This document shows, piece by piece, positions 1-5,432 of a stretch of DNA of 7,358 nt (positions are counted from its first letter, which is position 1; each line of letters begins with the position of its first letter). Under the pieces are notes generated by a model. That model made no database searches. It was not told the origin of the DNA and saw nothing but the letters and a program-made list of their open reading frames with translations. The stretch spans positions 1 to 7,358 of the forward strand of contig JAOUOQ010000092.1 in the NCBI GenBank assembly GCA_029880275.1, given 5' to 3'. The position numbers were made by a program, and so were the translations under genes. Source of the DNA: Candidatus Aminicenantota bacterium. Lineage in GTDB: Bacteria; Acidobacteriota; B3-B38; Guanabaribacteriales; B3-B38.

Positions 1-1
1 A

Positions 2-1210
2 ATGAGTGATTTGTCAGGTAAGAAAGAGATTCTGAAGGGGCTGATAAAGAGATTGCACGAGGGTGCCAGGCCCGAGGAGATAAAGGAGGAATTCAGAGAG
101 GTATTAAAGGGCGTCACTCCGGATGAGATAGCCAAGATTGAGGAAGAGCTGGTGAAAGAGGGTATGCCCCGGGAAGAGATTCAAAGACTTTGCGAGGTTC
201 ATCTGGCGGTCTTCAGGGAATCGCTGGAGAGGGAAAAGACTTTAGCGCCTGCCGGGCATCCGGTACACATTCTCATGGAAGAGCACAAAATCCTCCTGAA
301 CTTCGCCGGTGAACTAAAGAGTATTGCAGGGGAGATGAAGGGGGCAAAGGATTTTGATTCTGTAAGTGATAAGATGCAGCAGCTAAACCATATCGCAGAG
401 CATCTCAAGGAATCAGAAAGCCACTATATACGAGAAGAAAATGTTCTTTTCCCCTATCTTGAAAAACACGGAGTCACCCAGCCTCCGGCAATCATGTGGA
501 CCGAGCATAACAAGATAAGGGAGATGAAGGGAAGTCTTTACCGCCTTGTTGATGCGCACAAGGAGATGGCTTTCAAAGATTTCACCAGAAAACTGGAGGA
601 AGCGGCAATCTCACTGGCGGATATGCTCTCCAGCCACTTTTACAAGGAGAATAACATCCTTTTTCCCACTGCTCTGAAAGTGATAACAGGAAGTGAATGG
701 AAAGACATCAGGCATCAATTCGATGAGCTTGGCTATTGCTGTTTCACTCCTGAGCCGCCGGAGCTGGTCGCTGAGGAGAAAGAAGTCCCCACGCCAAATC
801 GTGGAACGGAGGGTATGATTCCTCTGGAAACGGGGACATTTTCCAAAGAAGAGCTGGAAACCATGCTTAACACCCTGCCGGTGGACATCACCTTCGTGGA
901 TAAGGAGGACACGGTTCGATACTTCAGCATGTCCAAGGATAGAATTTTCCCCAGAACTAAGGCGATCATTGGTCGGAAAGTGCAGCTATGCCATCCTCAG
1001 CAGAGCGTACATGTGGTTAATCAGCTATTAGAGGATTTCAAAAGCGGTCGCCGAAATGAGGCGGAGTTCTGGATTAATGTGGAAGGGAAATTAATCTATA
1101 TCCGCTACTTTGCGGTCCGCAGCCAGAAGGGGGATTATCTGGGGTGCGTGGAGGTCACTCAGGACATTACCGATATAAAAAAGATTGAAGGAGAAAAGAG
1201 ATTGTTATAG
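2..1210 (+). CDS. DUF438 / hemerythrin / PAS domain protein, likely O2 or redox sensor
   Basis: A 402-residue protein with three recognisable parts. Residues about 8-76 are a charged helical DUF438 domain. Residues about 86-225 are a hemerythrin-type four-helix bundle, with candidate di-iron ligands H86/H89, H95, H130, H134, H141 with the following E145/E146 (HYIREENVLFP), H169, and H212 with E216 (SHFYKENNILFP). Residues about 282-395 are a PAS domain of the type that often accompanies DUF438, including the GRKVQLCHP segment with C330. There is no kinase, cyclase or DNA-binding output domain, no signal peptide and no membrane helix, so it should be cytosolic. Hemerythrin domains bind O2 and in some proteins sense NO or redox state; which applies here is inference. 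The start lies one base from the window edge, so its ribosome site cannot be checked, but the opening residues look like a normal DUF438 start and the C-terminus looks complete. The neighbouring genes are oxygen-defence genes. Confidence 0.9.
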   Translation: MSDLSGKKEILKGLIKRLHEGARPEEIKEEFREVLKGVTPDEIAKIEEELVKEGMPREEIQRLCEVHLAVFRESLEREKTLAPAGHPVHILMEEHKILLNFAGELKSIAGEMKGAKDFDSVSDKMQQLNHIAEHLKESESHYIREENVLFPYLEKHGVTQPPAIMWTEHNKIREMKGSLYRLVDAHKEMAFKDFTRKLEEAAISLADMLSSHFYKENNILFPTALKVITGSEWKDIRHQFDELGYCCFTPEPPELVAEEKEVPTPNRGTEGMIPLETGTFSKEELETMLNTLPVDITFVDKEDTVRYFSMSKDRIFPRTKAIIGRKVQLCHPQQSVHVVNQLLEDFKSGRRNEAEFWINVEGKLIYIRYFAVRSQKGDYLGCVEVTQDITDIKKIEGEKRLL

Positions 1211-1288
1211 TGGCAATGTTGTCTAAAATTGGAGAGAATTTCTGGCGTAACGAAGTGAACAAATACAAGATACAAAGGAAGAATAACC

Positions 1289-1636
1289 GTGTGTGAGAAG
1301 CATATTGACAAGTTTAAAGAGGAAAGGGAAAGATTGAACGAGATTGTGATGAAGTACGCCGGCATGGAAATTAAGAGGTTTTACAGTCTCGATTCGCAGG
1401 TGTATCGTGAGGGCGCTCTTCCAGCAAAGACCAAGGAGCTAATGGGTCTGGTGGCTTCACTGGTGCTGAGATGTGACGATTGTATCAAGTACCACATCAT
1501 TCGCTGTAATGAGGAAGGGATAAACGATAAGGAACTTGAAGAAGCGCTGGCTGTGGGTCTTGTTGTCGGCGGTTCCATCACCATTCCGCATCTCAGACGA
1601 ACACTCCAGGCGTGGGATGAGCTGAAGAAGACATAA
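1289..1636 (+). CDS. Carboxymuconolactone decarboxylase / AhpD-like protein
   Basis: A 115-residue, all-helical, single-domain protein of the carboxymuconolactone decarboxylase (CMD) superfamily. The diagnostic motif is RCDDCIKYH, giving C62-x2-C65-x3-H69. E50 lies 12 residues before C62, the same spacing as the glutamate, cysteine pair and histidine of the AhpD proton-relay site. This argues for thiol-disulfide or alkylhydroperoxidase-type redox activity rather than true decarboxylase activity; the physiological substrate is unknown. The GTG start is supported by AAAGGAAG at 1274-1281, seven bases upstream, and the length is normal for single-domain members. It follows the hemerythrin gene after 78 bases, so the two may be cotranscribed. 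The setting beside oxygen-defence genes fits a peroxide or disulfide role, but that is inference. Confidence 0.9.
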   Translation: MCEKHIDKFKEERERLNEIVMKYAGMEIKRFYSLDSQVYREGALPAKTKELMGLVASLVLRCDDCIKYHIIRCNEEGINDKELEEALAVGLVVGGSITIPHLRRTLQAWDELKKT

Positions 1637-1721
1637 GAAATCCGAAGTTCGGTAAAAAGCAAAAAGGAAATATTTATTGAGATAATTTATATATATATTG
1701 ACTTTGCTATTGGGAGGCAAA

Positions 1722-1742
1722 ATGAAGCTTAGATTGCGTTAA
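1722..1742 (+). other. Possible six-codon leader ORF (MKLRLR)
   Basis: ATG-AAG-CTT-AGA-TTG-CGT-TAA is preceded by a good ribosome site (GGGAGG, 1712-1717, four bases before the ATG) and by an AT-rich TATA-like stretch about 25-35 bases upstream. It could be a translated leader peptide, the start of a degraded gene, or chance. Nothing in its sequence suggests an attenuation mechanism. Confidence 0.2.
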
Positions 1743-1842
1743 GCATTTATAAGATAACAAGTTATGGGTATAAGATAATAGACACCATATTACTCAAGAA
1801 TTAAGCGAAACGAGACAAAAACAAAAAAAGTTGCCATAACTG

Positions 1843-1874
1843 TTGAACTTTCTGAATTTGATGGTATAGTATAA
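1843..1874 (+). promoter_or_regulatory. Putative promoter of the hrb-fprA-wHTH-rbr operon
   Basis: TTGAAC (1843-1848) and TATAGT (1865-1870) are separated by 16 bases and resemble a bacterial sigma-70 -35/-10 pair, 4/6 and 5/6 matches to consensus. Read as archaeal, the TATAGTATAA block (1865-1874) would act as a TATA box, placing the transcript start near 1895 and leaving a leader of about 12 bases that still contains the ribosome site. Either reading puts transcription just ahead of hrb. I see no clear operator palindrome here. Confidence 0.45.
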
Positions 1875-1896
1875 CAAGCATCAGAGGTATTTCACC

Positions 1897-1905
1897 AAGG
1901 GGGGG
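1897..1905 (+). promoter_or_regulatory. Ribosome site of hrb made of a seven-G run
   Basis: AAGGGGGGG lies two bases before the GTG start at 1908. Pairing of AAGGGG with the 16S rRNA tail would leave about five bases of spacing. This supports the GTG start. The first residues (MNLKALHKIGYGLYIV) also match the usual beginning of this flavin-reductase family. Confidence 0.6.
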
Positions 1906-1907
1906 AA

Positions 1908-2603
1908 GTGAATTTAAAAGCTCTTCACAAAATCGGCTATGGTTTGTATATTGTGGGCTCAAAAAGGGCGAACAGGTTCAATGGGCAAATAGCCAATACG
2001 GTTTTTCAAACCACTTCGGAACCTCCCACAGTGGCGGTATGCATAAATAAACAGAATCTGACGCACGAATTTATCAAGGAAAGCAGAGTTTTCAGCGCAT
2101 CAGTCCTCGCCAAAGAAACGCCGATGAAATTCATAGGTCAATTTGGCTTTAAATCCGGACGGGATATAGATAAATTTCAGGATGTGAAATACAAGGTCGG
2201 CGCAACCGGCGCACCCATAGTGCTGGAAAATACCATTAGTTTCTTAGAGGCTGAGGTCATCAATAATGTTGATGTGGGAACACATACGATTTTTATTGGA
2301 AAAATAGTTAACGCCGATATTATCAGAGAAGGCGAGCCGATGACCTACGCCTACTATCATGAAGTTAAGAAAGGAAAAGCTCCAAAAACAGCTCCAACAT
2401 ACATCAAGGAAGAGAAGCCAAAGGAGGCAAAGAAGATGGAAAAATATGTGTGCACAGTTTGTGGATATGTCTATGACCCTGATGCAGGTGACCCGGATTC
2501 GGGCATAGAACCCGGCACACCCTTTGAAGAGCTGCCGGATGACTGGGTATGCCCCATTTGTGGCGCAGGTAAAGAGGATTTTGAAGAGGAGATTTCAAGT
2601 TGA
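1908..2603 (+). CDS. hrb: High molecular weight rubredoxin (flavin reductase domain fused to rubredoxin)
   Basis: A 231-residue protein. Residues about 1-155 form a flavin reductase-like FMN-binding domain (RFNGQIANTVFQTTSEPP near the start, MTYAYYHEVKKGKAPKTAP at its end). A Lys/Glu-rich linker, about 156-176, leads to a complete C-terminal rubredoxin at 177-231 with iron ligands C182-x2-C185 (VCTVCGYVYDP) and C215-x2-C218 (DDWVCPICGA). The same domain order is known from Moorella Hrb, an NAD(P)H-oxidising electron donor to flavodiiron protein. Here fprA follows immediately, with its TTG start overlapping the hrb stop. The predicted role is cytosolic: NAD(P)H to FMN to rubredoxin to FprA, and possibly to rubrerythrin. 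The GTG start is backed by a G-rich ribosome site. An unusual feature is a strong internal SD and in-frame ATG at the rubredoxin boundary, listed separately. Confidence 0.93.
   Translation: MNLKALHKIGYGLYIVGSKRANRFNGQIANTVFQTTSEPPTVAVCINKQNLTHEFIKESRVFSASVLAKETPMKFIGQFGFKSGRDIDKFQDVKYKVGATGAPIVLENTISFLEAEVINNVDVGTHTIFIGKIVNADIIREGEPMTYAYYHEVKKGKAPKTAPTYIKEEKPKEAKKMEKYVCTVCGYVYDPDAGDPDSGIEPGTPFEELPDDWVCPICGAGKEDFEEEISS
2421..2603 (+). promoter_or_regulatory. Internal SD and in-frame ATG for a free rubredoxin
   Basis: AAGGAGG (2421-2427) is eight bases before an in-frame ATG at 2436, codon 177 of hrb. Translation from this ATG would give a 55-residue rubredoxin (MEKYVCTVCGYVYDP onward), the size of normal stand-alone rubredoxins, ending at the hrb stop. 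The SD is better than the one at the annotated hrb start. It may be functional or the relic of a separate rubredoxin gene fused to the reductase. The linker codons (KEAKK) are purine-rich anyway, so chance is not excluded. Confidence 0.45.
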
Positions 2604-3784
2604 CGGTCAGTGAGATAAAACCGGGTATTTACTCAGTAGGTGCGCTTGACTGGGACAGGAGATTGTTCGATGAGCTCATCCCACTGCCGGACGGAACAAG
2701 TTATAATGCCTACCTGTTAAAAGGTCGAGACAAAACAGCACTCATAGATACTGTTGACCCCACTAAAGAACACCAACTCATGGCAAATTTTCAAAGGCTC
2801 AAGGTGGAGAGGATAGACTATATTATTTCCAATCATGCGGAACAGGACCATTCTGGCTCCATCCCCTCAGTACTAAAACGCTATCCACAGGCACAGGTGG
2901 TGACCAATCCGAAGTGTAAATCCATGCTCATGGACCTGCTCCATATTCCAGAGGATAAATTTTTAACGGTAACTGACGAAGATACCTTATTGCTGGGAGA
3001 CAAGACTCTAGAATTTATCCTCGCTCCATGGGTTCATTGGCCCGAAACGATGTTTACCTATTATAAGGATGATAAGGTTCTGTTCTCCTGCGATTTTTTA
3101 GGCTCTCATCTTGCCACCAGCGAATTGTTTGTATCGAATGAAGCGGAAGTATACGAATCAGCCAAGAGATATTATGCTGAGATTATGATGCCTTTCAGAA
3201 CAAGTATCAAGAAGCATCTGGCAAGGATAAGTACTCTGGAGATAGAGATAATTGCCCCCAGCCACGGTCCGGTGTATCATAAGCCGCAGTTTATTCTCGA
3301 TGCGTATACAGAATGGGCTTCTGATGAGGTGAAAAATGAGGTTATTGTTCCCTATGTGTCCATGCACGGAAGCACGAGCAAGATGATTGAATACTTCGTT
3401 GATGCGCTGATTGATAGAGGCATTACCGTAAAACAGTTTAACCTAACTAAAACAGATGTCGGAGAGCTGGCCATGGCTCTGGTAGATGCGGCTACTATTG
3501 TAATCGGCTCGCCCACGGTTCTGGTTGGACCTCATCCATCTGCGGTCTATGCCGCTTATCTCGTCAACGCTCTGAGACCAAAGTTGAGGTTTGCATCTGT
3601 GATCGGGTCTTACGGGTGGGGCGGAAAAATGATTGAGCAGATTACCGGAATGCTGACTAATCTTAAAGTGGAGATACTTGAACCTGTGGTGATAAAAGGT
3701 CATCCCAGGGAAAAAGATTTTATATCATTAAGTAGATTAGCCGACGAAATCCTTAAAAAACATAAAGAGCATAAACTCGATTAA
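2600..3784 (+). CDS. fprA: Flavodiiron protein (FprA, A-type flavoprotein; O2/NO reductase)
   Basis: A 394-residue protein with the two-domain class A layout. Residues about 1-240 are a metallo-beta-lactamase-like di-iron domain with the full ligand set H79-x-E81-x-D83-H84 (SNHAEQDHSGS), H146, D165 and H222 (APSHGPVYH). Residues about 247-390 are a flavodoxin-like domain with FMN loops SMHGSTSKM (254-262), GSPT (303-306) and GSYGWGG (336-342). The family reduces O2 to water or NO to N2O in the cytosol, without energy conservation, using rubredoxin or (in methanogens) F420H2 as donor. The hrb gene directly upstream points to rubredoxin. The TTG start at 2600 overlaps the hrb TGA by four bases and lies downstream of GAAGAGGAGA (2584-2593), suggesting translational coupling. 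There is no extra C-terminal rubredoxin or flavin-reductase domain, consistent with the partner being a separate gene. Oxygen versus NO preference cannot be told from sequence. Confidence 0.95.
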   Translation: MTVSEIKPGIYSVGALDWDRRLFDELIPLPDGTSYNAYLLKGRDKTALIDTVDPTKEHQLMANFQRLKVERIDYIISNHAEQDHSGSIPSVLKRYPQAQVVTNPKCKSMLMDLLHIPEDKFLTVTDEDTLLLGDKTLEFILAPWVHWPETMFTYYKDDKVLFSCDFLGSHLATSELFVSNEAEVYESAKRYYAEIMMPFRTSIKKHLARISTLEIEIIAPSHGPVYHKPQFILDAYTEWASDEVKNEVIVPYVSMHGSTSKMIEYFVDALIDRGITVKQFNLTKTDVGELAMALVDAATIVIGSPTVLVGPHPSAVYAAYLVNALRPKLRFASVIGSYGWGGKMIEQITGMLTNLKVEILEPVVIKGHPREKDFISLSRLADEILKKHKEHKLD

Positions 3785-3797
3785 AAGAGGTGCCAAG

Positions 3798-3983
3798 ATG
3801 ACTGACCAGGAACAAAAAGTACTCACAGCTATGAAAAAAGCCGGGAAACCAGTGAGACCCGGCGATATTGTGAAATTGACTGGTCTCACCAAAGACGAGG
3901 TCTCCCAGGCTATTAACGAACTGAAAAAGAAGGGGAAGATTGCTTCCCCCAAAAGATGCTTTTATGCTTCCGTTGAAGAATAA
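3798..3983 (+). CDS. Small winged-helix DNA-binding protein, putative operon regulator
   Basis: A 61-residue protein that is almost entirely one helix-turn-helix/winged-helix unit. Helix 1 is about 3-14, helix 2 about 21-26 (PGDIVKLTGL), the likely recognition helix 31-44 (TKDEVSQAINELKKKG), and a short wing 45-57 (KIASPKRCFYASV). It resembles MarR- or ArsR-like cores but lacks dimerisation helices and any ligand domain. A single cysteine, C54, sits in the wing. The ribosome site AGAGGTG (3786-3792) supports the ATG. It lies 13 bases after fprA and 17 before rubrerythrin, so it is cotranscribed with both. The inferred job is control of this operon; direct redox sensing through C54 is possible but unproven. 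It could also be a nucleic-acid-binding accessory protein rather than a repressor. Confidence 0.8.
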   Translation: MTDQEQKVLTAMKKAGKPVRPGDIVKLTGLTKDEVSQAINELKKKGKIASPKRCFYASVEE

Positions 3984-4000
3984 ATCGCAGGAGTAATATT

Positions 4001-4576
4001 ATGAAAAGCCTGAAAGGAACCAGAACGGAAAAGAATCTTCTGACAGCCTTTGCAGGCGAGTCGCAGGCCAGAAACCGCTATAGCTTCTTTGCATCGCAGG
4101 CAAGGAAAGAAGGGTATGAGCAGATAGCTGCCATATTCCTTGAGACTGCGGATAACGAGAAGGAGCACGCCAAAAGGCTCTTTAAATTCTTAGAAGGCGG
4201 AGAGGTTGAGTTCACAGCTTCTTTCCCTGCTGGGGTCATCGGCGACACCAAAGAAAATCTCAAAGCTGCCGCCAGCGGTGAGAATCACGAGCATACCACC
4301 ATGTACCCCGAGTTTGTCCGCATAGCAGATGAAGAGGGCTTTACGGAGATAGCGGAAGTGCTGAGAAATATAGCGGTTGCCGAAAAGCAGCACGAGAAAA
4401 AATACCTCGCCCTGCTTGAAAATATTCAGAAGAACAGAGTCTTCAAGCGAGATAAGGTTGTGAAGTGGAAATGCAGAAACTGCGGCTACATCCACGAAGG
4501 TAAAGAAGCACCGGAGGAGTGCCCTGCGTGTGCCCATGCGAGAGTACATTTTGAGCTGCTGGGTGAGAATTATTAG
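4001..4576 (+). CDS. rbr: Rubrerythrin (NADH/rubredoxin-dependent peroxidase)
   Basis: A 191-residue protein, the usual length of classical rubrerythrin. Residues about 1-145 are a ferritin-like four-helix bundle with the expected di-iron residues: E20 (FAGESQARNRY), E53 and H56 (DNEKEH), E94 and E97 (GENHEH), and E128-x2-H131 (AEKQHEKKY). Residues about 153-191 are a rubredoxin-like domain with C158-x2-C161 and C174-x2-C177, the cysteine positions of the well-studied Desulfovibrio protein. It reduces hydrogen peroxide to water in the cytosol using electrons from rubredoxin, so the upstream Hrb is a plausible donor. AGGAG (3989-3993) is seven bases before the ATG. It is the last gene of the four-gene operon and is followed by 319 non-coding bases. 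Confidence 0.96.
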   Translation: MKSLKGTRTEKNLLTAFAGESQARNRYSFFASQARKEGYEQIAAIFLETADNEKEHAKRLFKFLEGGEVEFTASFPAGVIGDTKENLKAAASGENHEHTTMYPEFVRIADEEGFTEIAEVLRNIAVAEKQHEKKYLALLENIQKNRVFKRDKVVKWKCRNCGYIHEGKEAPEECPACAHARVHFELLGENY

Positions 4577-4635
4577 CCATCGCCACACCACCTGCAGTAT
4601 GCTTGCAGTTCGCCCCTATCACCCGATTGCAGCTT

Positions 4636-4665
4636 AAACCGAGGCTTCAAGCCACCATGCGGTTT
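4636..4665 (+). terminator. Possible nested hairpin downstream of rbr
   Basis: AAACCG (4636-4641) can pair with CGGTTT (4660-4665), enclosing an inner GGCT-TCA-AGCC hairpin (4643-4653) with a six-base unpaired stretch on the 3' side. A C-rich run follows instead of T residues. It lies 60 bases after the rbr stop and could stop transcription or stabilise the mRNA 3' end, but the missing T tract makes a classical intrinsic terminator unlikely. Confidence 0.3.
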
Positions 4666-4710
4666 CCCCCCACCTACCCCTAAAGGTATATTGTCCTTTC
4701 ATTGCTAAGT

Positions 4711-4742
4711 TTTTATTGCAAAGCAGTTGGCATCTGTTGTAA
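4711..4742 (+). repeat. Imperfect direct repeat, copy 1
   Basis: It begins TTTTATTGCA, then follows the pattern rAGCA....GCATCTGyTGTA. It matches copy 2 (5433-5464) at 26 of 32 positions without gaps by my hand alignment. Weaker similarity (10 of 16, with one gap) extends about 17 bases to the left. Within this copy, CAGTTGGCATCTG (4725-4737) is a partial palindrome. Confidence 0.5.
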
Positions 4743-4865
4743 TATATAGTTTCATTCACAGTGGCAAAGAGCGAATGAGGTCGCTAAATAGGTCAATTTG
4801 GCTCATAAATTGGATGGTTCAATGATGGGTAATTTTGATAAGCTACTGGGGTAGTTCAGGAATTG

Positions 4866-4873
4866 TTTAAATA
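4866..4873 (+). promoter_or_regulatory. TATA-like element ahead of the VIT-like gene
   Basis: TTTAAATA is centred about 26 bases before the ATG at 4896, and no SD precedes that ATG. In an archaeon this geometry would start transcription at or very near the start codon, giving a leaderless mRNA. In a bacterium it would only be AT-rich spacer. I see no strong bacterial -35/-10 pair here. Confidence 0.35.
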
Positions 4874-4895
4874 CTTTAATAATTGAGCACTATCT

Positions 4896-5372
4896 ATGAA
4901 GATTTCACTAAGAAAAGGCTTTTATTTTGGGCTAACCTCGGGAATTATTACTACGCTTGGTCTGATTGTTGGTCTGCATTCCGGCACCCATTCCAGACTC
5001 GTTGTTCTGGGTGGTATATTAACCATAGCCATAGCAGACGCATTCTCCGATGCCCTGGGCATTCATGTCTCCGAGGAGTCCGAAAATAAACATACTGAAA
5101 AAGAAATATGGGAATCGACATTTTCTACCTTTTTCTCCAAGTTTGTTTTTGCATTAACTTTTATCATTCCCGTCTTACTATTTGAGCTCTCCATTGCAAT
5201 TCTGATAAGCGTAATCTGGGGATTATCCCTACTTGGTATTATTAGCTATAAAGTGGCTAAAGAGCAAAGGGCAACGCCGTGGAAGGTTGTTACAGAGCAC
5301 CTGGCTATTGGACTGGTAGTTATAGTGATCACTCATTATGTCGGTGATTGGATAGGTTCAATATTATCTTAA
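4896..5372 (+). CDS. VIT1/CCC1 family membrane protein, probable iron/manganese transporter
   Basis: A 158-residue membrane protein with about five hydrophobic segments (roughly 9-27, 34-54, 82-98, 99-118, 133-155). The first reads GFYFGLTSGIITTLGLIVGL, the Gly-rich first helix typical of VIT1/CCC1 proteins. The second runs into ADAFSDALGIHVSEESENK, which corresponds to the family's conserved end of TM2 (ALGEYVS-type motif). The charged loop between TM2 and TM3 (about 56-75) is shorter than the metal-binding domain of plant VIT1, so this is a minimal member. The family moves Fe2+ or Mn2+ out of the cytosol; here export or detoxification of iron would complement the peroxide-defence genes, because free iron drives hydroxyl-radical formation. 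That link is inference. The ATG has no SD, but the alternative frame at 4883 has no family similarity. Confidence 0.78.
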   Translation: MKISLRKGFYFGLTSGIITTLGLIVGLHSGTHSRLVVLGGILTIAIADAFSDALGIHVSEESENKHTEKEIWESTFSTFFSKFVFALTFIIPVLLFELSIAILISVIWGLSLLGIISYKVAKEQRATPWKVVTEHLAIGLVVIVITHYVGDWIGSILS

Positions 5373-5432
5373 AATACCCCACAATTTTCATGGGCTTATT
5401 CTGAAGCTCTAGTATCCTCAAACTTATAAGAA

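Larger units (their letters stand above)
1637..1907. other. AT-rich spacer before the hrb operon
   Basis: There is no convincing gene in these 271 bases. Just after the CMD stop is a short dyad, CCGAAGTTCGG (1642-1652), without a following T tract, so it is a poor intrinsic terminator. A strongly AT-rich stretch follows, with TTTATATATATA at about 1687-1698. Then comes GGGAGG followed by ATG and a six-codon ORF (1722-1742). An open stretch without an ATG runs from about 1782 to 1875; its last codons, from about 1815, read TKTKKVAITVELSEFDGIV, which resembles the edge of a small DNA-binding protein and could be a decayed gene. The hrb promoter is at the right end. Confidence 0.5.
4577..4895. 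other. Non-coding region between rbr and the VIT-like gene
   Basis: There is no supported gene in these 319 bases. From left to right it holds a CTGCA/TGCAG hairpin just after the rbr stop, a nested hairpin (4636-4665) followed by a C-rich stretch (4666-4680), the first copy of an imperfect direct repeat (4711-4742), a small AGCGA/TCGCT hairpin (4770-4785), a CTAC/GTAG dyad (4844-4855), and a TATA-like element just ahead of the next gene. None of the hairpins has the T tract of a standard intrinsic terminator. Confidence 0.6.

Noticed and set aside
1196..1288. Frameshift or lost C-terminus at the end of the DUF438 protein
   Set aside because: The PAS domain ends normally (TQDITDIKKIEGEKRLL) and no frame continues the domain after the stop, so the gene looks complete.
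1642..1652. CCGAAGTTCGG as terminator of the CMD gene
   Set aside because: The stem is only four or five pairs and A residues rather than T residues follow on the + strand.
1381..1720. Two minus-strand open frames over the CMD gene and the spacer (1381-1662 and 1457-1720)
   Set aside because: They are antisense to a gene with an intact catalytic motif, and their translations look like shadow sequence.
4190..4591. 133-residue open frame on the minus strand across rbr
   Set aside because: It lies antisense to a clearly recognised rubrerythrin with all iron ligands; its translation has no family resemblance or ribosome site worth noting.
4661..4680. G-quadruplex on the minus strand opposite the C-rich run
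   Set aside because: The G tracts are uneven (one is only two G), so a stable four-tract structure is doubtful.
4883..5089. 68-residue frame starting just before the VIT-like gene
   Set aside because: It overlaps in another frame and its translation is Ser/Trp/Arg/His-rich without hydrophobic helices; the 4896 frame carries the family signature.
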